Assembly (NCBI GenBank): GCA_947167125.1
Contig: CAMVGT010000027.1
Span: 1-34,395, forward strand
Source of the DNA: an uncultured Erysipelotrichaceae bacterium
GTDB taxonomy: Bacteria; Bacillota_I; Bacilli_A; Erysipelotrichales; Erysipelotrichaceae
Length of the DNA stretch: 34,395 nucleotides
Direction of reading: 5' to 3'
This document shows positions 1-9,375 of this stretch, piece after piece; position 1 is the stretch's first letter; every line of letters begins with the position of its first letter. The translations under genes were made by a program, and so were the position numbers. The notes beneath the pieces were generated by a model. It had not been told where the DNA came from. It ran no database searches and worked only from the letters and a program-made list of their open reading frames with translations.

Positions 1-391
1 CGCCTTTTTTGTCCGGATTCTGCGAATAGTAGAGTTCTTTCAATGAACGCTCGATTTTTTCCGGCAGCAATGAGCTGCGGCTGTCGGAAAAGAGGATTGA
101 AATCAGGGAGTTGTTTGCCTGGAAAGCTGTCATCAGTTCCCTTGTCAACAAAGAAGGATCTGATGTGATTAAGGAAGGGGAAGACAGGGAAGTCAGGATT
201 CTCTGCATTACCTGTTCCTCCAGCTGATCGGACAGATCGTAGATATCTTTGAAATAGGCATAGAAGGTGGATTTGTTGATATCGGCTTTTTCGCATAATT
301 CCGTGATGGTGATTTTTTCAATCGGACGCTTTGCGCGCAGTTCGATAAATGCGTTGATGATATAGCGGACACTCTTCGGCTGCTTTTTCAT
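1..391 (-). CDS. TetR/AcrR-family transcriptional regulator (C-terminus cut by window edge)
   Basis: The minus-strand frame opens at ATG 391 behind a strong GGAGGA ribosome site and stays open to the left edge, so about 130 N-terminal residues are present and the C-terminus is missing. The start reads MKKQPKSVRYIINAF. Residues ~8-55 form a TetR helix-turn-helix (ITELCEKADINKSTFYAYFK is a textbook recognition region, with the conserved FYxYF). The rest should be the variable ligand-binding domain, so no ligand can be named. It is divergent from glgB, and a nested palindrome lies directly upstream of its start, which suggests autoregulation and possibly glgB control (inference). Family call is secure; role is unknown. 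Confidence 0.9.
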   Translation of the reverse strand, partial: MKKQPKSVRYIINAFIELRAKRPIEKITITELCEKADINKSTFYAYFKDIYDLSDQLEEQVMQRILTSLSSPSLITSDPSLLTRELMTAFQANNSLISILFSDSRSSLLPEKIERSLKELYYSQNPDKKG

Positions 392-402
392 AACTCCTCC
401 AA

Positions 403-435
403 TCCGACGGATTCTGAAATCAGTCGGATTTCAGA
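403..435. promoter_or_regulatory. Nested palindrome, candidate TetR operator
   Basis: TCTGAAATC (413-421) and GATTTCAGA (427-435) form a perfect 9-bp inverted repeat around a 5-base centre. TCCGAC (403-408) and GTCGGA (423-428) form an overlapping second pair. The site starts 12 bases from the TetR start codon and lies between the divergent TetR and glgB genes, the usual place for an autoregulatory TetR operator. Binding is inferred, not shown. Confidence 0.5.
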
Positions 436-547
436 CCGTATTCGATAATTGATGTATAGGCATTCTGTTCAGAATCAGTATATTGAAAATGAAACTAAAA
501 AACAACTGGTGTCGGATTTTGGACACAGGACGGAAAGAGAGGCGGAT

Positions 548-2359
548 ATGGACTTTTTTGGATTTTACACAGGAACAGAATTTGAAGCATACAGATTTCT
601 CGGACATCATTTTACGGATGACGGCGTGATCTTCCGCGTATATGCCCCGGCGGCGCAGAAGGTGGCCCTGATCGGACAGTTCAATGACTGGAAGGAACAG
701 GAGATGAACCGTGTTCATGACGGACAGTTCTTCGAATGCGTAAACAAAGATGCGAAAAACGGAGATCTTTATAAATACAGAATCTACCGCAAAGACGGCA
801 CATTCATTGATCATTGCGACCCGTATGCCTTCTTTTCAGAATTAAGACCGGGCACTGCTTCTGCGGTCTTTGATATGAGCCAATATAAATTCCATGATAA
901 AAAGTGGCTGTCAAAGCGCAGCACGATGAAGGATCAGCCGCTCAATATCTATGAACTGCATTTCGGCAGCTGGAAGAAAAACGGCGAAGACTGGTACCGC
1001 TATGATGAACTCGGCGATCTGCTGATTCCGTATGTGAAGGAACAGGGATACAACTATATTGAAATCATGCCGCTGAATGAATATCCTTCCGATGAATCAT
1101 GGGGATATCAGGCAACCGGTTTCTATTCGGCGACAAGCCGCTACGGCACCCCTGATCAGCTGCGTTTCTTCATTGATCAGTGCCATAAAAACAATATCGG
1201 CGTCATCCTCGATATTGTCACTGTGCACTTTGCGGTCAATGACTATGCACTCTGGAATTTTGACGGAACAAGCCTTTATGAATATCCCAACAGCGCGGTC
1301 GGCTACAGTGAATGGGGTTCCTGCAACTTCATGCATTCAAGAGGGGATGTCTGTTCCTTCCTGCAGTCAGCTTCCTATTTCTGGCTTCAGGAATATCATT
1401 TTGACGGACTGCGCATGGACGCTGTCGGCAATCTCATCTATTGGCAGGGCAACAAAGACAGGGGAGAAAACAAAGGCGCAATCCAGTTCTTAAAGAATAT
1501 GAATGCCGGCCTGAAGCAGAGAATGCCGGAATGCATTCTCGCGGCGGAAGATTCCACCGCCTATCCCAATGTCTGCAGACCCGCGTCTGAAGGCGGTCTC
1601 GGCTTCGACTATAAATGGGACATGGGCTGGATGAATGACACGCTCGATTTCTTCCGCAAGGAACCGAAATACCGTAAAGACGCATATCATAAGCTCACAT
1701 TCTCAATGGCTTATTTCTACAATGAAAACTATCTGCTGCCGCTGTCCCATGATGAAGTGGTTCATGGCAAGGCAACAATTCTGCAGAAGATGGGCAGTGT
1801 CTATGAAGGCAAGTTCCCGCTGGGCAGAGCACTGTATCTCTACATGTTTACACACCCCGGAAAGAAGCTGAATTTCATGGGCAATGAATTCGGACAGTTA
1901 AGAGAATGGGATGAAAAGAGGGAACAGGACTGGGATATGCTGAAATATCCGCTTCATGATTCCTTCAATGCCTTTATCAAAAAGCTCAATCACATTTATC
2001 TGGAACATCCTGCTCTGTATAAACATGACTATGACCGCACCGGCTTTGAATGGAAGGAAGCGGATCTCGTCAATGACTGCATCTATGCTTATTGGCGAAA
2101 GAGCGAAGAAGAAAAACTCTTTGTCATTCTCAATCTTTCGGACAAAAAGAGAAAATATACGCTTGGCAATCTTAAAGGCAAATGCCTTGAACTGCTGATT
2201 GATTCGGATGATCAGACATTCAGCGGTTCATCCAAACCGTTCCCTCTTCTCAATCCGGATGACAGAGGCGCAGTATTCATGGATCTTCCTCCGGCTTCCG
2301 GCAGAATCTACCTGCTTAAGGATCAGAAGAAAACAAAGAAAGAAAAAGCTGAAGAATAA
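548..2359 (+). CDS. glgB: 1,4-alpha-glucan (glycogen) branching enzyme, GH13
   Basis: Transfers alpha-1,4 glucan segments to alpha-1,6 branch points during glycogen synthesis in the cytoplasm. From ATG 548 (site GAGAGGCGG upstream) the protein has 603 residues. A TTG 33 codons upstream is also in frame but has no ribosome site. Domains: CBM48 at ~20-105 (VYAPAAQKVALIGQFNDW), GH13 barrel ~130-480, C-terminal beta domain. Visible GH13 residues: GLRMDAV with nucleophile D291, AAEDST with acid/base E334, and LPLSHDEVVHGK with H401 and D402, the branching-enzyme form of region IV. It lacks the longer N-terminal extension of E. coli-type GlgB. No glgC/glgA neighbours are in the window, so it stands apart from a glycogen operon. 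It is divergent from a TetR gene. Confidence 0.95.
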   Translation: MDFFGFYTGTEFEAYRFLGHHFTDDGVIFRVYAPAAQKVALIGQFNDWKEQEMNRVHDGQFFECVNKDAKNGDLYKYRIYRKDGTFIDHCDPYAFFSELRPGTASAVFDMSQYKFHDKKWLSKRSTMKDQPLNIYELHFGSWKKNGEDWYRYDELGDLLIPYVKEQGYNYIEIMPLNEYPSDESWGYQATGFYSATSRYGTPDQLRFFIDQCHKNNIGVILDIVTVHFAVNDYALWNFDGTSLYEYPNSAVGYSEWGSCNFMHSRGDVCSFLQSASYFWLQEYHFDGLRMDAVGNLIYWQGNKDRGENKGAIQFLKNMNAGLKQRMPECILAAEDSTAYPNVCRPASEGGLGFDYKWDMGWMNDTLDFFRKEPKYRKDAYHKLTFSMAYFYNENYLLPLSHDEVVHGKATILQKMGSVYEGKFPLGRALYLYMFTHPGKKLNFMGNEFGQLREWDEKREQDWDMLKYPLHDSFNAFIKKLNHIYLEHPALYKHDYDRTGFEWKEADLVNDCIYAYWRKSEEEKLFVILNLSDKKRKYTLGNLKGKCLELLIDSDDQTFSGSSKPFPLLNPDDRGAVFMDLPPASGRIYLLKDQKKTKKEKAEE

Positions 2360-2361
2360 AA

Positions 2362-2394
2362 ATATCCCGCCGGATTAAAACCGGCGGGGTATTT
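2362..2394. terminator. Bidirectional terminator between glgB and the alcohol dehydrogenase gene
   Basis: CCCGCCGG (2366-2373) and CCGGCGGG (2381-2388) form a perfect GC-rich stem with a 7-base loop, flanked by A/T-rich runs on both sides. It lies in the 37-base gap between two convergent stop codons. Confidence 0.85.
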
Positions 2395-2396
2395 CA

Positions 2397-3575
2397 TTAC
2401 AGGCACATTCTGTAAATATTCTCTACATCTTCAGGTGTCAGTTTCACAAAGCCGGAAATGAATCCCCGTGTTCCGCAGGCATTGACCGCCATTTCCTTAA
2501 AGCGGGAATCATCAATGTTGAAATCGCTGAGTCTGCTCTTAAGGCCGAGTGTCTCAAAGAAAAGCTTTTCGGTGCACTCGATTGTCTTTTCAGCTGCTTC
2601 CATCACAGGAACATCCTTCGGAATGTCATAGACGTTATATGCCATTCTTGCCAGCTGAGGAGCGGTTTCCTCATTCAGAATATAGCGCATCCATCGCGGT
2701 GTCAGGATCGCGATTCCGTGACCATGTACCATGTCATAGACAGCGGAAAGTTCATGTTCCATCGCGTGAACGCTTGTCATCTGTCTGACGCCGCATGTCA
2801 TAAAGGAATTGAGCGCCCATGCGGCAGCCCACATCAGGTTGGCACGCGCATCGTAGTTTTCCGGCTCGTTATAGGCGACCGGCGCCCATTTGACGACAGT
2901 CTTGAGATGCTCATCCATCATTCTGTACAGCATGTCCATCTTGTCATCTCTGGAGAAATATTTGGTATCCATTGTATGGGACATGATGTCAACAGAACCG
3001 CATGCGGTCTGATAAGCCGGAACGGTGAATGTGTTTGTCGGATCATCAAATGTGACGGTCGGACGGATTGCCGGTCCGTTGTATCCCTTCTTTTCTTCTG
3101 TTTCCAGGTTGGAGATGACGCAGCTTGCGTCCATTTCAGAACCGGTGGAAGCCATTGTCGGAATTGTGAAAATCGGAAGGGCTTTTGTGATCGGCTTTCC
3201 TGCAGTGACCAGATCCCAGCAGTTGTCTGTGTCAGACACCGCAAGAGCGGCAATTGCCTTGGCGGAGTCGATTGCGGAACCGCCGCCGATGCCGATGACA
3301 GCCTGGATGCCGTTTTCCCTGCACATTTTTCCGCCGATGTTGATGTCGGTGTGGCGGGGGTTGGGCTTGACGAGATCATAATCGAAGATTTCAATGTCCT
3401 CTTTTTTCAGCTCAGCGACGATCTTATCGTAAAGACCGCACTTCTTAAGGAATGTTCCGCCATAGACAAGCAGAACCTTGTTTCCGTACTTAATGACTTC
3501 GGAAGATAATTTTGTGAGTGCTTCCTTGCCGAAGTGAACTTTGGTTGTGTTCTGGAATGAGAAATCGTTCATCAT
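2397..3575 (-). CDS. Iron-containing alcohol dehydrogenase (BdhA/YqhD-like)
   Basis: NAD(P)H-dependent reduction of aldehydes to alcohols by a group III metal-dependent dehydrogenase of about 392 residues, normal for the family. GIGGGSAIDSAK (~95-106) is the nucleotide-binding GGGS motif. D196 and H200 (GSVDIMSH), H270 (SVHAMEH) and H284 (VHGHG) have the spacing of the iron ligands known from YqhD. AAGGAAC lies about nine bases from ATG 3575; an upstream TTG and a second ATG at 3572 are alternatives. It follows the flavodoxin gene by 18 bases in one operon, so a redox or aldehyde-detoxification job is plausible. The substrate cannot be read from sequence. Confidence 0.92.
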   Translation of the reverse strand: MMNDFSFQNTTKVHFGKEALTKLSSEVIKYGNKVLLVYGGTFLKKCGLYDKIVAELKKEDIEIFDYDLVKPNPRHTDINIGGKMCRENGIQAVIGIGGGSAIDSAKAIAALAVSDTDNCWDLVTAGKPITKALPIFTIPTMASTGSEMDASCVISNLETEEKKGYNGPAIRPTVTFDDPTNTFTVPAYQTACGSVDIMSHTMDTKYFSRDDKMDMLYRMMDEHLKTVVKWAPVAYNEPENYDARANLMWAAAWALNSFMTCGVRQMTSVHAMEHELSAVYDMVHGHGIAILTPRWMRYILNEETAPQLARMAYNVYDIPKDVPVMEAAEKTIECTEKLFFETLGLKSRLSDFNIDDSRFKEMAVNACGTRGFISGFVKLTPEDVENIYRMCL

Positions 3576-3593
3576 AATCAATTGTTCCTTTCT

Positions 3594-4112
3594 TTATTTC
3601 AGCTGGTTCTTTGCCCAGTTCTGTACTTTATTTCCGGAAGAAGCCGCTTCGGATCCGCGGATGGAAAGTCCTTTTTTTACTTCAGCCTTCGGACATACTG
3701 AGCGGATGTCGCTTTCTGAGACTCCCATGCCGCTGCCTTCATTGGTGCAGAAGGGGATGATTGTCTTACCTGAGAAATCAAATGATTCCAGGAATGTGAA
3801 GACAGCCATCGGACAGGTTGACCACCAGTTGGGATAGCCCAGGAAAATGACATCATAGTCATCAATGGATTCCGGAAGCTTCTTCAGTTCCGGACGGGCA
3901 TCGGCTTTCTTTTCCGCCATTGCCTCATTGGTGCATTCATGATAGTCCTTTGCGTATTCCTTTACGGTTTCGATTTCAAAGAGATCGCCTCCGACTGCTT
4001 TCTGAATGAATTCAGCGACTCTTTCTGTATTGCCTTTGGAGATGGAACGGATTGAACCGCCGAAATAGTTTTCACCTTTTCTTGAATAATATGCTGTTAA
4101 TACTTTGCTCAT
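3594..4112 (-). CDS. Flavodoxin (Flavodoxin_4 family)
   Basis: A 172-residue FMN-binding protein of the flavodoxin fold. The start MSKVLTAYYSRKGENYFGG carries the phosphate-binding loop (YSRKGENYFG), and YDVIFLGYPNWW gives the isoalloxazine-side loop. GGAAG precedes ATG 4112. These proteins usually act as small flavin oxidoreductases rather than low-potential electron carriers (family knowledge). First gene of an operon with the downstream alcohol dehydrogenase. It is a same-length paralogue of the flavodoxin at 20838-21356, sharing ENYFGGS, KGNTE, PMAV.TFLE and CTNEGSGMG segments. Confidence 0.92.
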   Translation of the reverse strand: MSKVLTAYYSRKGENYFGGSIRSISKGNTERVAEFIQKAVGGDLFEIETVKEYAKDYHECTNEAMAEKKADARPELKKLPESIDDYDVIFLGYPNWWSTCPMAVFTFLESFDFSGKTIIPFCTNEGSGMGVSESDIRSVCPKAEVKKGLSIRGSEAASSGNKVQNWAKNQLK

Positions 4113-4149
4113 ATTGGATTCTTCCTTTCACACCTGTAATATAAAGTAG

Positions 4150-4197
4150 AAAAACTGATGAACCAATTCAGAATACTGAACCGTATCATCAGTTTTT
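4150..4197. promoter_or_regulatory. 12-bp inverted repeat enclosing an inner palindrome, upstream of flavodoxin
   Basis: AAAAACTGATGA (4150-4161) and TCATCAGTTTTT (4186-4197) are perfect complements. The 24-base interval contains TTCAG-AATA-CTGAA (4167-4180), itself an inverted repeat. On the minus strand the hairpin runs into a T-rich tract, so it could be a second terminator for the small upstream gene. Its position 38 bases before the flavodoxin start also fits an operator or attenuator. The choice is open. Confidence 0.45.
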
Positions 4198-4210
4198 GTG
4201 ATAAAAGAAA

Positions 4211-4229
4211 GGACCGGACGAATCCGGTC
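4211..4229 (-). terminator. Terminator overlapping the stop codon of the small gene
   Basis: GACCGGA (4212-4218) and TCCGGTC (4223-4229) make a 7-bp stem with a CGAA loop. Read on the minus strand it is followed by CTTTCTTTTAT. The stem overlaps the TGA of the 58-residue gene. Confidence 0.75.
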
Positions 4230-4404
4230 ATGATAAAGGATAGAATTGTTCTTCAGGCTCGGACATACGTGTCCTGCCGTACTGATTGGAATCGATGATC
4301 ATATCTGCCATCACGATCATATATTCTACCAGCATCTCCGGTGAATCCGGGCGCTTTCCGAACACATCCTCCACCATATCCTGAAGCTGTACCCATTTGT
4401 CCAT
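4228..4404 (-). CDS. Small protein, 58 residues, unknown
   Basis: A minus-strand frame from ATG 4404 to TGA 4230-4228. AGAGGAC lies seven bases before the ATG and a Rho-independent terminator sits on the stop, so the unit is framed as a real gene. The protein begins MDKWVQLQDMVEDVFGK, is acidic and methionine-rich (VEYMIVMADMIIDSNQYG), and has no signal peptide or membrane segment. I do not recognise a family. The compact helical look would fit a small regulatory or partner protein, but nothing in the context decides it. It is divergent from the methyltransferase gene at 4560. Confidence 0.6.
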   Translation of the reverse strand: MDKWVQLQDMVEDVFGKRPDSPEMLVEYMIVMADMIIDSNQYGRTRMSEPEEQFYPLS

Positions 4405-4559
4405 AGTTTTGTCCTCTTTTCCTGATACTTCAGTGATATGTGATACGTGTGTAACAAGTGATGGTATTGCTATAATTATTATGCATTAAATGACATTTGA
4501 ATACTAGATGTAATATATTAAAATTTTATGAGCAGATATTAATATTTTATGGAGGCATA

Positions 4560-5342
4560 ATGAACAGGGAAGACTACGAAATAGTGGAATATGAAGACCA
4601 GGGCGGTCATATGCGTCTGTTTACAGCGGACGGAGGTCTTCAAAGCGCAACTTATATTGATAAGGACAGGCGTAATGATCTCATCTTCAGCTATATGATC
4701 CGCTTTGCGCAGCTCAGCCGTCTGCATAAAGACGCGGAAGATGTTCTGGTGATCGGAGCCGGAATGTTTTCCTATCCCAAATATCTCATCAGTACAAATC
4801 CCCGGATCCGTGTGGACGCCCTGGATCCGGATGAGGAACTGTTTGAATATGCCTGTTCCTATTTCTATCTGGATGAACTGATTGAAGATTTCAATCTTGA
4901 GGAAACAGAGCGTCTGCAGTTCATTGTGGACTATGGCAGGGATTATCTGGAAGAAACGGAAAAGAAATATGACATCATCATCAATGATGCGTTCAGCGGA
5001 CTGGAGCCGATTGCGGATCTGTGCACAAAGGAAGCGATGGACCTGATTCATGATCATTTAAATGATAAAGGAATGTATCTGGTCAATCTTCCCGGCTATA
5101 AGGATGTTAATGATTCCGATTTCCTGCAGAGCTCAATTGAAACAATGAAGCAGACATTCCGCTATGTCATCACAGTCCGTGCCCAGGGAATCTTTTCCGG
5201 TGAAGCGAGCATGAACTATGTCGTCATGGCTTCCGATACCTATGATCACTTTGAAGAAGAACTTGAAATCAATACAGACGGATCGAAAGTCTTTATAGAC
5301 GATGATCCTGAAACAATCTACGAAAGCTTTGACTGGCTTTGA
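4560..5342 (+). CDS. Spermidine-synthase-like (PMT fold) methyltransferase-type protein
   Basis: A 260-residue Rossmann-fold protein of the spermidine synthase-like superfamily. VLVIGAGMFSYPKYL is the nucleotide-binding glycine motif, VDALDPDEEL ends in the acidic ribose-binding strand, and KYDIIINDAFSGLEP matches the catalytic-loop region seen in spermidine-synthase-like proteins. It lacks the full N-terminal beta domain of true spermidine synthases, so aminopropyl transfer is doubtful and a methyltransferase role is possible. GGAGG at 4551 favours ATG 4560; the upstream start in the same frame has no ribosome site. A TATAAT lies near 4472. It is 15 bases before the beta-glucosidase gene and probably co-transcribed. 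Confidence 0.75.
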   Translation: MNREDYEIVEYEDQGGHMRLFTADGGLQSATYIDKDRRNDLIFSYMIRFAQLSRLHKDAEDVLVIGAGMFSYPKYLISTNPRIRVDALDPDEELFEYACSYFYLDELIEDFNLEETERLQFIVDYGRDYLEETEKKYDIIINDAFSGLEPIADLCTKEAMDLIHDHLNDKGMYLVNLPGYKDVNDSDFLQSSIETMKQTFRYVITVRAQGIFSGEASMNYVVMASDTYDHFEEELEINTDGSKVFIDDDPETIYESFDWL

Positions 5343-5345
5343 TGA

Positions 5346-6764
<1,419 letters not shown>

Positions 6765-6806
6765 AACATGCAGGGATTTCCTGATTCAAACATGCGGAAT
6801 TTTCAG

Positions 6807-6834
6807 TTGTAATTCCTTCAGAATGTGCTATTAT
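6807..6834 (+). promoter_or_regulatory. Promoter of tRNA-Val
   Basis: TTGTAA (6807-6812) and TATTAT (6829-6834), 16 bases apart, lie just upstream of the tRNA. GTGCTA (6825-6830) and TAGCAC (6839-6844) form an inverted repeat around the -10 box. Confidence 0.55.
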
Positions 6835-6848
6835 TATCTAGCACATAC

Positions 6849-6921
6849 GAGTGCTTAGCTCAGTTGGGAGAGCACTTCCTTGACGTGGAAGGGGTCATGG
6901 GTTCGAGTCCCTTAGCGCTCA
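6849..6921 (+). tRNA. tRNA-Val (GAC anticodon)
   Basis: A 73-base cloverleaf. GAGTGCT pairs with AGCGCTC (6914-6920) in the acceptor stem with one G-U, and the discriminator is A. The anticodon arm is CTTCC-TTGACGT-GGAAG, giving GAC, which reads valine GUC/GUU codons. The T arm contains GGTTCGAGTCC. CCA is not encoded. A promoter lies upstream and a terminator directly downstream, so it is a single-gene unit. Confidence 0.95.
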
Positions 6922-6927
6922 CTTGAT

Positions 6928-6952
6928 AATCGCCTGAAAAGGCGGTTTTTTA
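6928..6952 (+). terminator. Terminator after tRNA-Val
   Basis: CGCCT (6931-6935) and AGGCG (6940-6944) around a GAAA loop, followed by TTTTTT. Confidence 0.85.
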
Positions 6953-7514
6953 TTTACTGATTTGTGGTTAAAATCGACGGACACTGCAAGGCTTGACTTA
7001 TATTATCGATTTTCTATTATGAAATCAGTAACATCTTATGAGCTTTATCTCTTCACCATATTGTAATATCGCCTGAAATTGTTTTCTCTGCTGTGATCAG
7101 GTTCAGTTCCTGTTTGCATCATAAATTAATCAGAAGTGACACCATATTATACTGCCGTTCACTTAATATCAGAAACATGGCGCAAAAGCGTCAATTGGCT
7201 GTTGGTAGCTGAATACATTGATTGTAAATGTGAATATGTGCTGCCCCATATTTGCAATAATAATTCAGCTGATAGAATTGACAGCATCTGCAGGCTGAAA
7301 TGTACGGTTTATGGGACAGCCCGTACGGAAGGGGTCACAGCCCAATAACAGGAAAAACAGGCAAATTAACTATTATATTGTGTGCATAGAGGTGATCTGT
7401 TATGAACATGCTGATGTATTGTTTTTGGAATTGATCAGTAATCTTTTTCTGCATTTAATTGAAAAATGGTCTTCGTACTGACGGTGCTGCTAATGCATAT
7501 TTTCTATATTGGAC
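6953..7514. other. AT-rich intergenic stretch, no convincing gene
   Basis: About 560 bases between the tRNA terminator and the secreted-protein pseudogene. The longest plus-strand frame (70 codons from 7136) has no ribosome site and no recognisable domain. A small inverted repeat (GTACGG...CCGTAC, near 7302-7326) is the only structure seen. Base composition is more AT-rich than the surrounding genes, suggesting old, decaying DNA. Confidence 0.5.
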
Positions 7515-7535
7515 ATGAAAGGAAAAACTAAGTTT

Positions 7536-7910
7536 ATGAAGTTTTTGACAAAGTATATATTCATTATTACCGCTATTGTAAGTGTGCTGCCCTGTCATTA
7601 AGTTCCGGTTTTTGCAGATGAAGCTGCGAATGGTGAGCGCATCGCCTATCCTGATCGATCTGATATTAATGATGAATCATACATTATTTCCGGAGATGGA
7701 ACTTTTGCAAATCCATATGTAATAGATAGAAGCATGAATCCTGAATTGACAGCAATTTTGGATTCATACGCTGCAGATCTTTCTAAAGGAACAACAACCA
7801 GCTATTTTGAGAATACAATCTTAACGCAGTACTTTGGCCTATCCTATAATGGAGGCACATGGATTTATACAAGCGGCGGCAACGGAACAGGAAAGGCGGT
7901 AACAAAATGA
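7536..7910 (+). pseudogene. Secreted protein gene interrupted by a stop codon in its signal peptide
   Basis: From ATG 7536 (AAAGGA upstream) the frame encodes a signal peptide (MKFLTKYIFIITAIVSVLPC), then TAA at 7599-7601, then continues open as VPVFADEAANGE and about 100 further codons to TGA 7908-7910. Basic start, hydrophobic core and the VFADE cleavage-like site on the two sides of the stop show that it interrupts one signal peptide. The mature part (DGTFANPYVIDRS, SYFENTILTQYFGLSY) is not a family I recognise. An alternative ATG at 7515 is in frame. The stop codon overlaps the next gene as ATGA, so the pair was translationally coupled. A base-calling error at the TAA cannot be excluded. 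Confidence 0.7.
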
Positions 7911-8557
7911 CAGATCGCATCAATGCCAAGCCAATGAGCAGAAAAAAATTTTTATCAGTTACTCTTCTTGTCCTCTGGTGTCTGATACCTGCGGCTTTAT
8001 GGCATGTTCGCTCAGGCACAGGCAATTCACCGGATGTCAGAGAAACAGACAAATTGTTCAATCCGTTCGTATACAATCAATTCAGGAAACAGCTGGATAG
8101 TAACCAGGCCATAGTTTATGAGGATGGGTCCTATGAAAAATCCGGTTCTTCCTGGGCTCTGAGCAAACTGCCGGATCTTACAGACCAGGTGTTTCTGTAT
8201 TGCAGAACTGAGCTGTCACAGACAGAAGTACATGATGCGGCATATGTTATCGCTACAGTAAATAACAGGAAAAACACCGTCAAAACAGCAGGGGTAATCC
8301 TGTGGATCATCATCTCGGCTGTACTTCTGTACAAAGCCGAAAAGAAAAACAAAGTATTTGCGGCAGCTGCAGCAGTACTTGCCGCAATTGGCTGTGTATT
8401 CTGGCTGAGATTATACAGACCGGTTTTCAAAGGGACGGATCTCAGCAATATACAGCAGGTGATCACGGATGCTGATTATCAAGGAAACAGTGCAGTAATC
8501 AACGATTATTATTACCATCACAATGGAAAATGGTATGTTTTTCACGATGCTTCTTAG
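7907..8557 (+). CDS. Membrane protein of unknown function, 216 residues
   Basis: Starts at ATG 7907 inside the ATGA overlap with the preceding pseudogene; GGAAAGG lies upstream. It has a basic N-terminus and three hydrophobic segments at ~15-32, ~127-142 and ~149-167. The extracytoplasmic part between segments one and two (~33-126) is soluble and polar, and a tail (DADYQGNSAVINDYYYHHN) follows the third. No domain is recognised. The coupling suggests it once worked with the secreted protein upstream, perhaps as a membrane partner (inference). Its state as an intact gene is uncertain, because its partner is broken and the DNA just downstream looks decayed. Confidence 0.6.
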   Translation: MTDRINAKPMSRKKFLSVTLLVLWCLIPAALWHVRSGTGNSPDVRETDKLFNPFVYNQFRKQLDSNQAIVYEDGSYEKSGSSWALSKLPDLTDQVFLYCRTELSQTEVHDAAYVIATVNNRKNTVKTAGVILWIIISAVLLYKAEKKNKVFAAAAAVLAAIGCVFWLRLYRPVFKGTDLSNIQQVITDADYQGNSAVINDYYYHHNGKWYVFHDAS

Positions 8558-8770
8558 CAAACAGCATTCCTGCATATTTGGCGCGAGGAGGCTGGATGCT
8601 CATTTCGCCAGACAAAAGCGGTCCGGAAAAGAAATACGGGTCTTATGAAAATGACAGTGAATTTGGTTTTTATAGATACAAAACAAAGATATGTTATCTG
8701 GAAACTGAATGACGATGTATTTGAAGGAATTATTAATAACACTCCGGTCCTTGCTGACGGTGTGAATTAA
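8558..8770 (+). pseudogene. Short coding remnant downstream of the membrane protein
   Basis: A 41-codon plus-strand frame (ATG 8645 to TAA 8768-8770) encodes MKMTVNLVFIDTKQRYVIWK and ends NNTPVLADGVN. In the overlapping frame a different 60-codon reading runs through the same bases. The codons look protein-like, but there is no ribosome site and no upstream extension, so I read it as the tail of a degraded gene. The family is not recognised. Confidence 0.3.
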
Positions 8771-8828
8771 AACTGAATGCAGCTGCTGTCTTTGTGATAA
8801 AGACCGGCTTCAGCACCTGAAAGAAACG

Positions 8829-8872
8829 CAAAAACCGGTAATCCCGATCAATAAAGGGGAACCGGCTTTTTA
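8829..8872 (+). terminator. Terminator closing the 7.5-8.8 kb unit
   Basis: AAAAACCGGT (8830-8839) pairs with ACCGG-C-TTTTT (8861-8871) with one bulged base, and TCCC/GGGA extends the stem inward. A T run closes it. Confidence 0.6.
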
Positions 8873-9186
8873 AACTTAAATGGTTTCAGCATTGCAAACA
8901 TAAATTTCTCCCTTTTATTCTGAGAGTTTTATGAGTATAAGCTGTATCAAAGTGACGGAATCAGAACTGATACAAGTATGATCAGTCTGGAATAAGCGAC
9001 ATGTTATCGTATTTAATAATGCTGTGATCTCAGATTGTTTCTATTCATATCGTAGCGTTAATTTTGCTGTTTGTATAGTTAGCGTAAGATCATGATCATA
9101 CATTTGTGCGAATGAGCGTAAAGATCATGCTATAAAAATGCAGCATGGATTTATGCCGGAACCTGGTTATGCAGGCGATAAACTGA
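8873..9186. other. Intergenic stretch without a gene
   Basis: No open frame with coding character. Two near-identical direct repeats are present: AGCGTAAGATCATG (9081-9094) and AGCGTAAAGATCATG (9115-9129). Their GCGTAAGATC core is also found in the 235-bp repeats at 28-33 kb. Confidence 0.4.
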
Positions 9187-9360
9187 CGCCTCGGATTTCT
9201 GCGGGTCTTTGAAAAACGCAAGCATGGAACTTACTGGTTTCAGGCGGTATTTCATCAGCAGAAGCTGAAATGCGTCTTTCACATCAGCGGCACCGAAGGC
9301 TTGTATCAGGAATGGGGAAAAGAACCGGTAAAAACAGATGAATTCAGCATGCAAGTATAG
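9187..9360 (+). pseudogene. Degraded coding remnant upstream of the EamA gene
   Basis: A stop-free plus-strand frame from just after TGA 9184-9186 to TAG 9358-9360 encodes residues such as FEKRKHGTYWFQAVF and FHISGTEGLYQEWGKEP. It has natural-looking composition but no start codon or ribosome site. It ends 15 bases before the EamA start. It is probably the 3' end of a lost gene; the family is not identified. The minus-strand frame over the same bases is a shadow. Confidence 0.3.
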
Positions 9361-9375
9361 TAAAGTAAGCATGTT

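Noticed and set aside
449..547. N-terminal extension of GlgB from TTG 449
   Set aside because: No ribosome site, extension lacks CBM48-like sequence and overlaps the promoter region; ATG 548 fits family and signals.
7136..7348. 70-codon plus-strand frame after the tRNA
   Set aside because: No ribosome site, no domain, AT-rich context.
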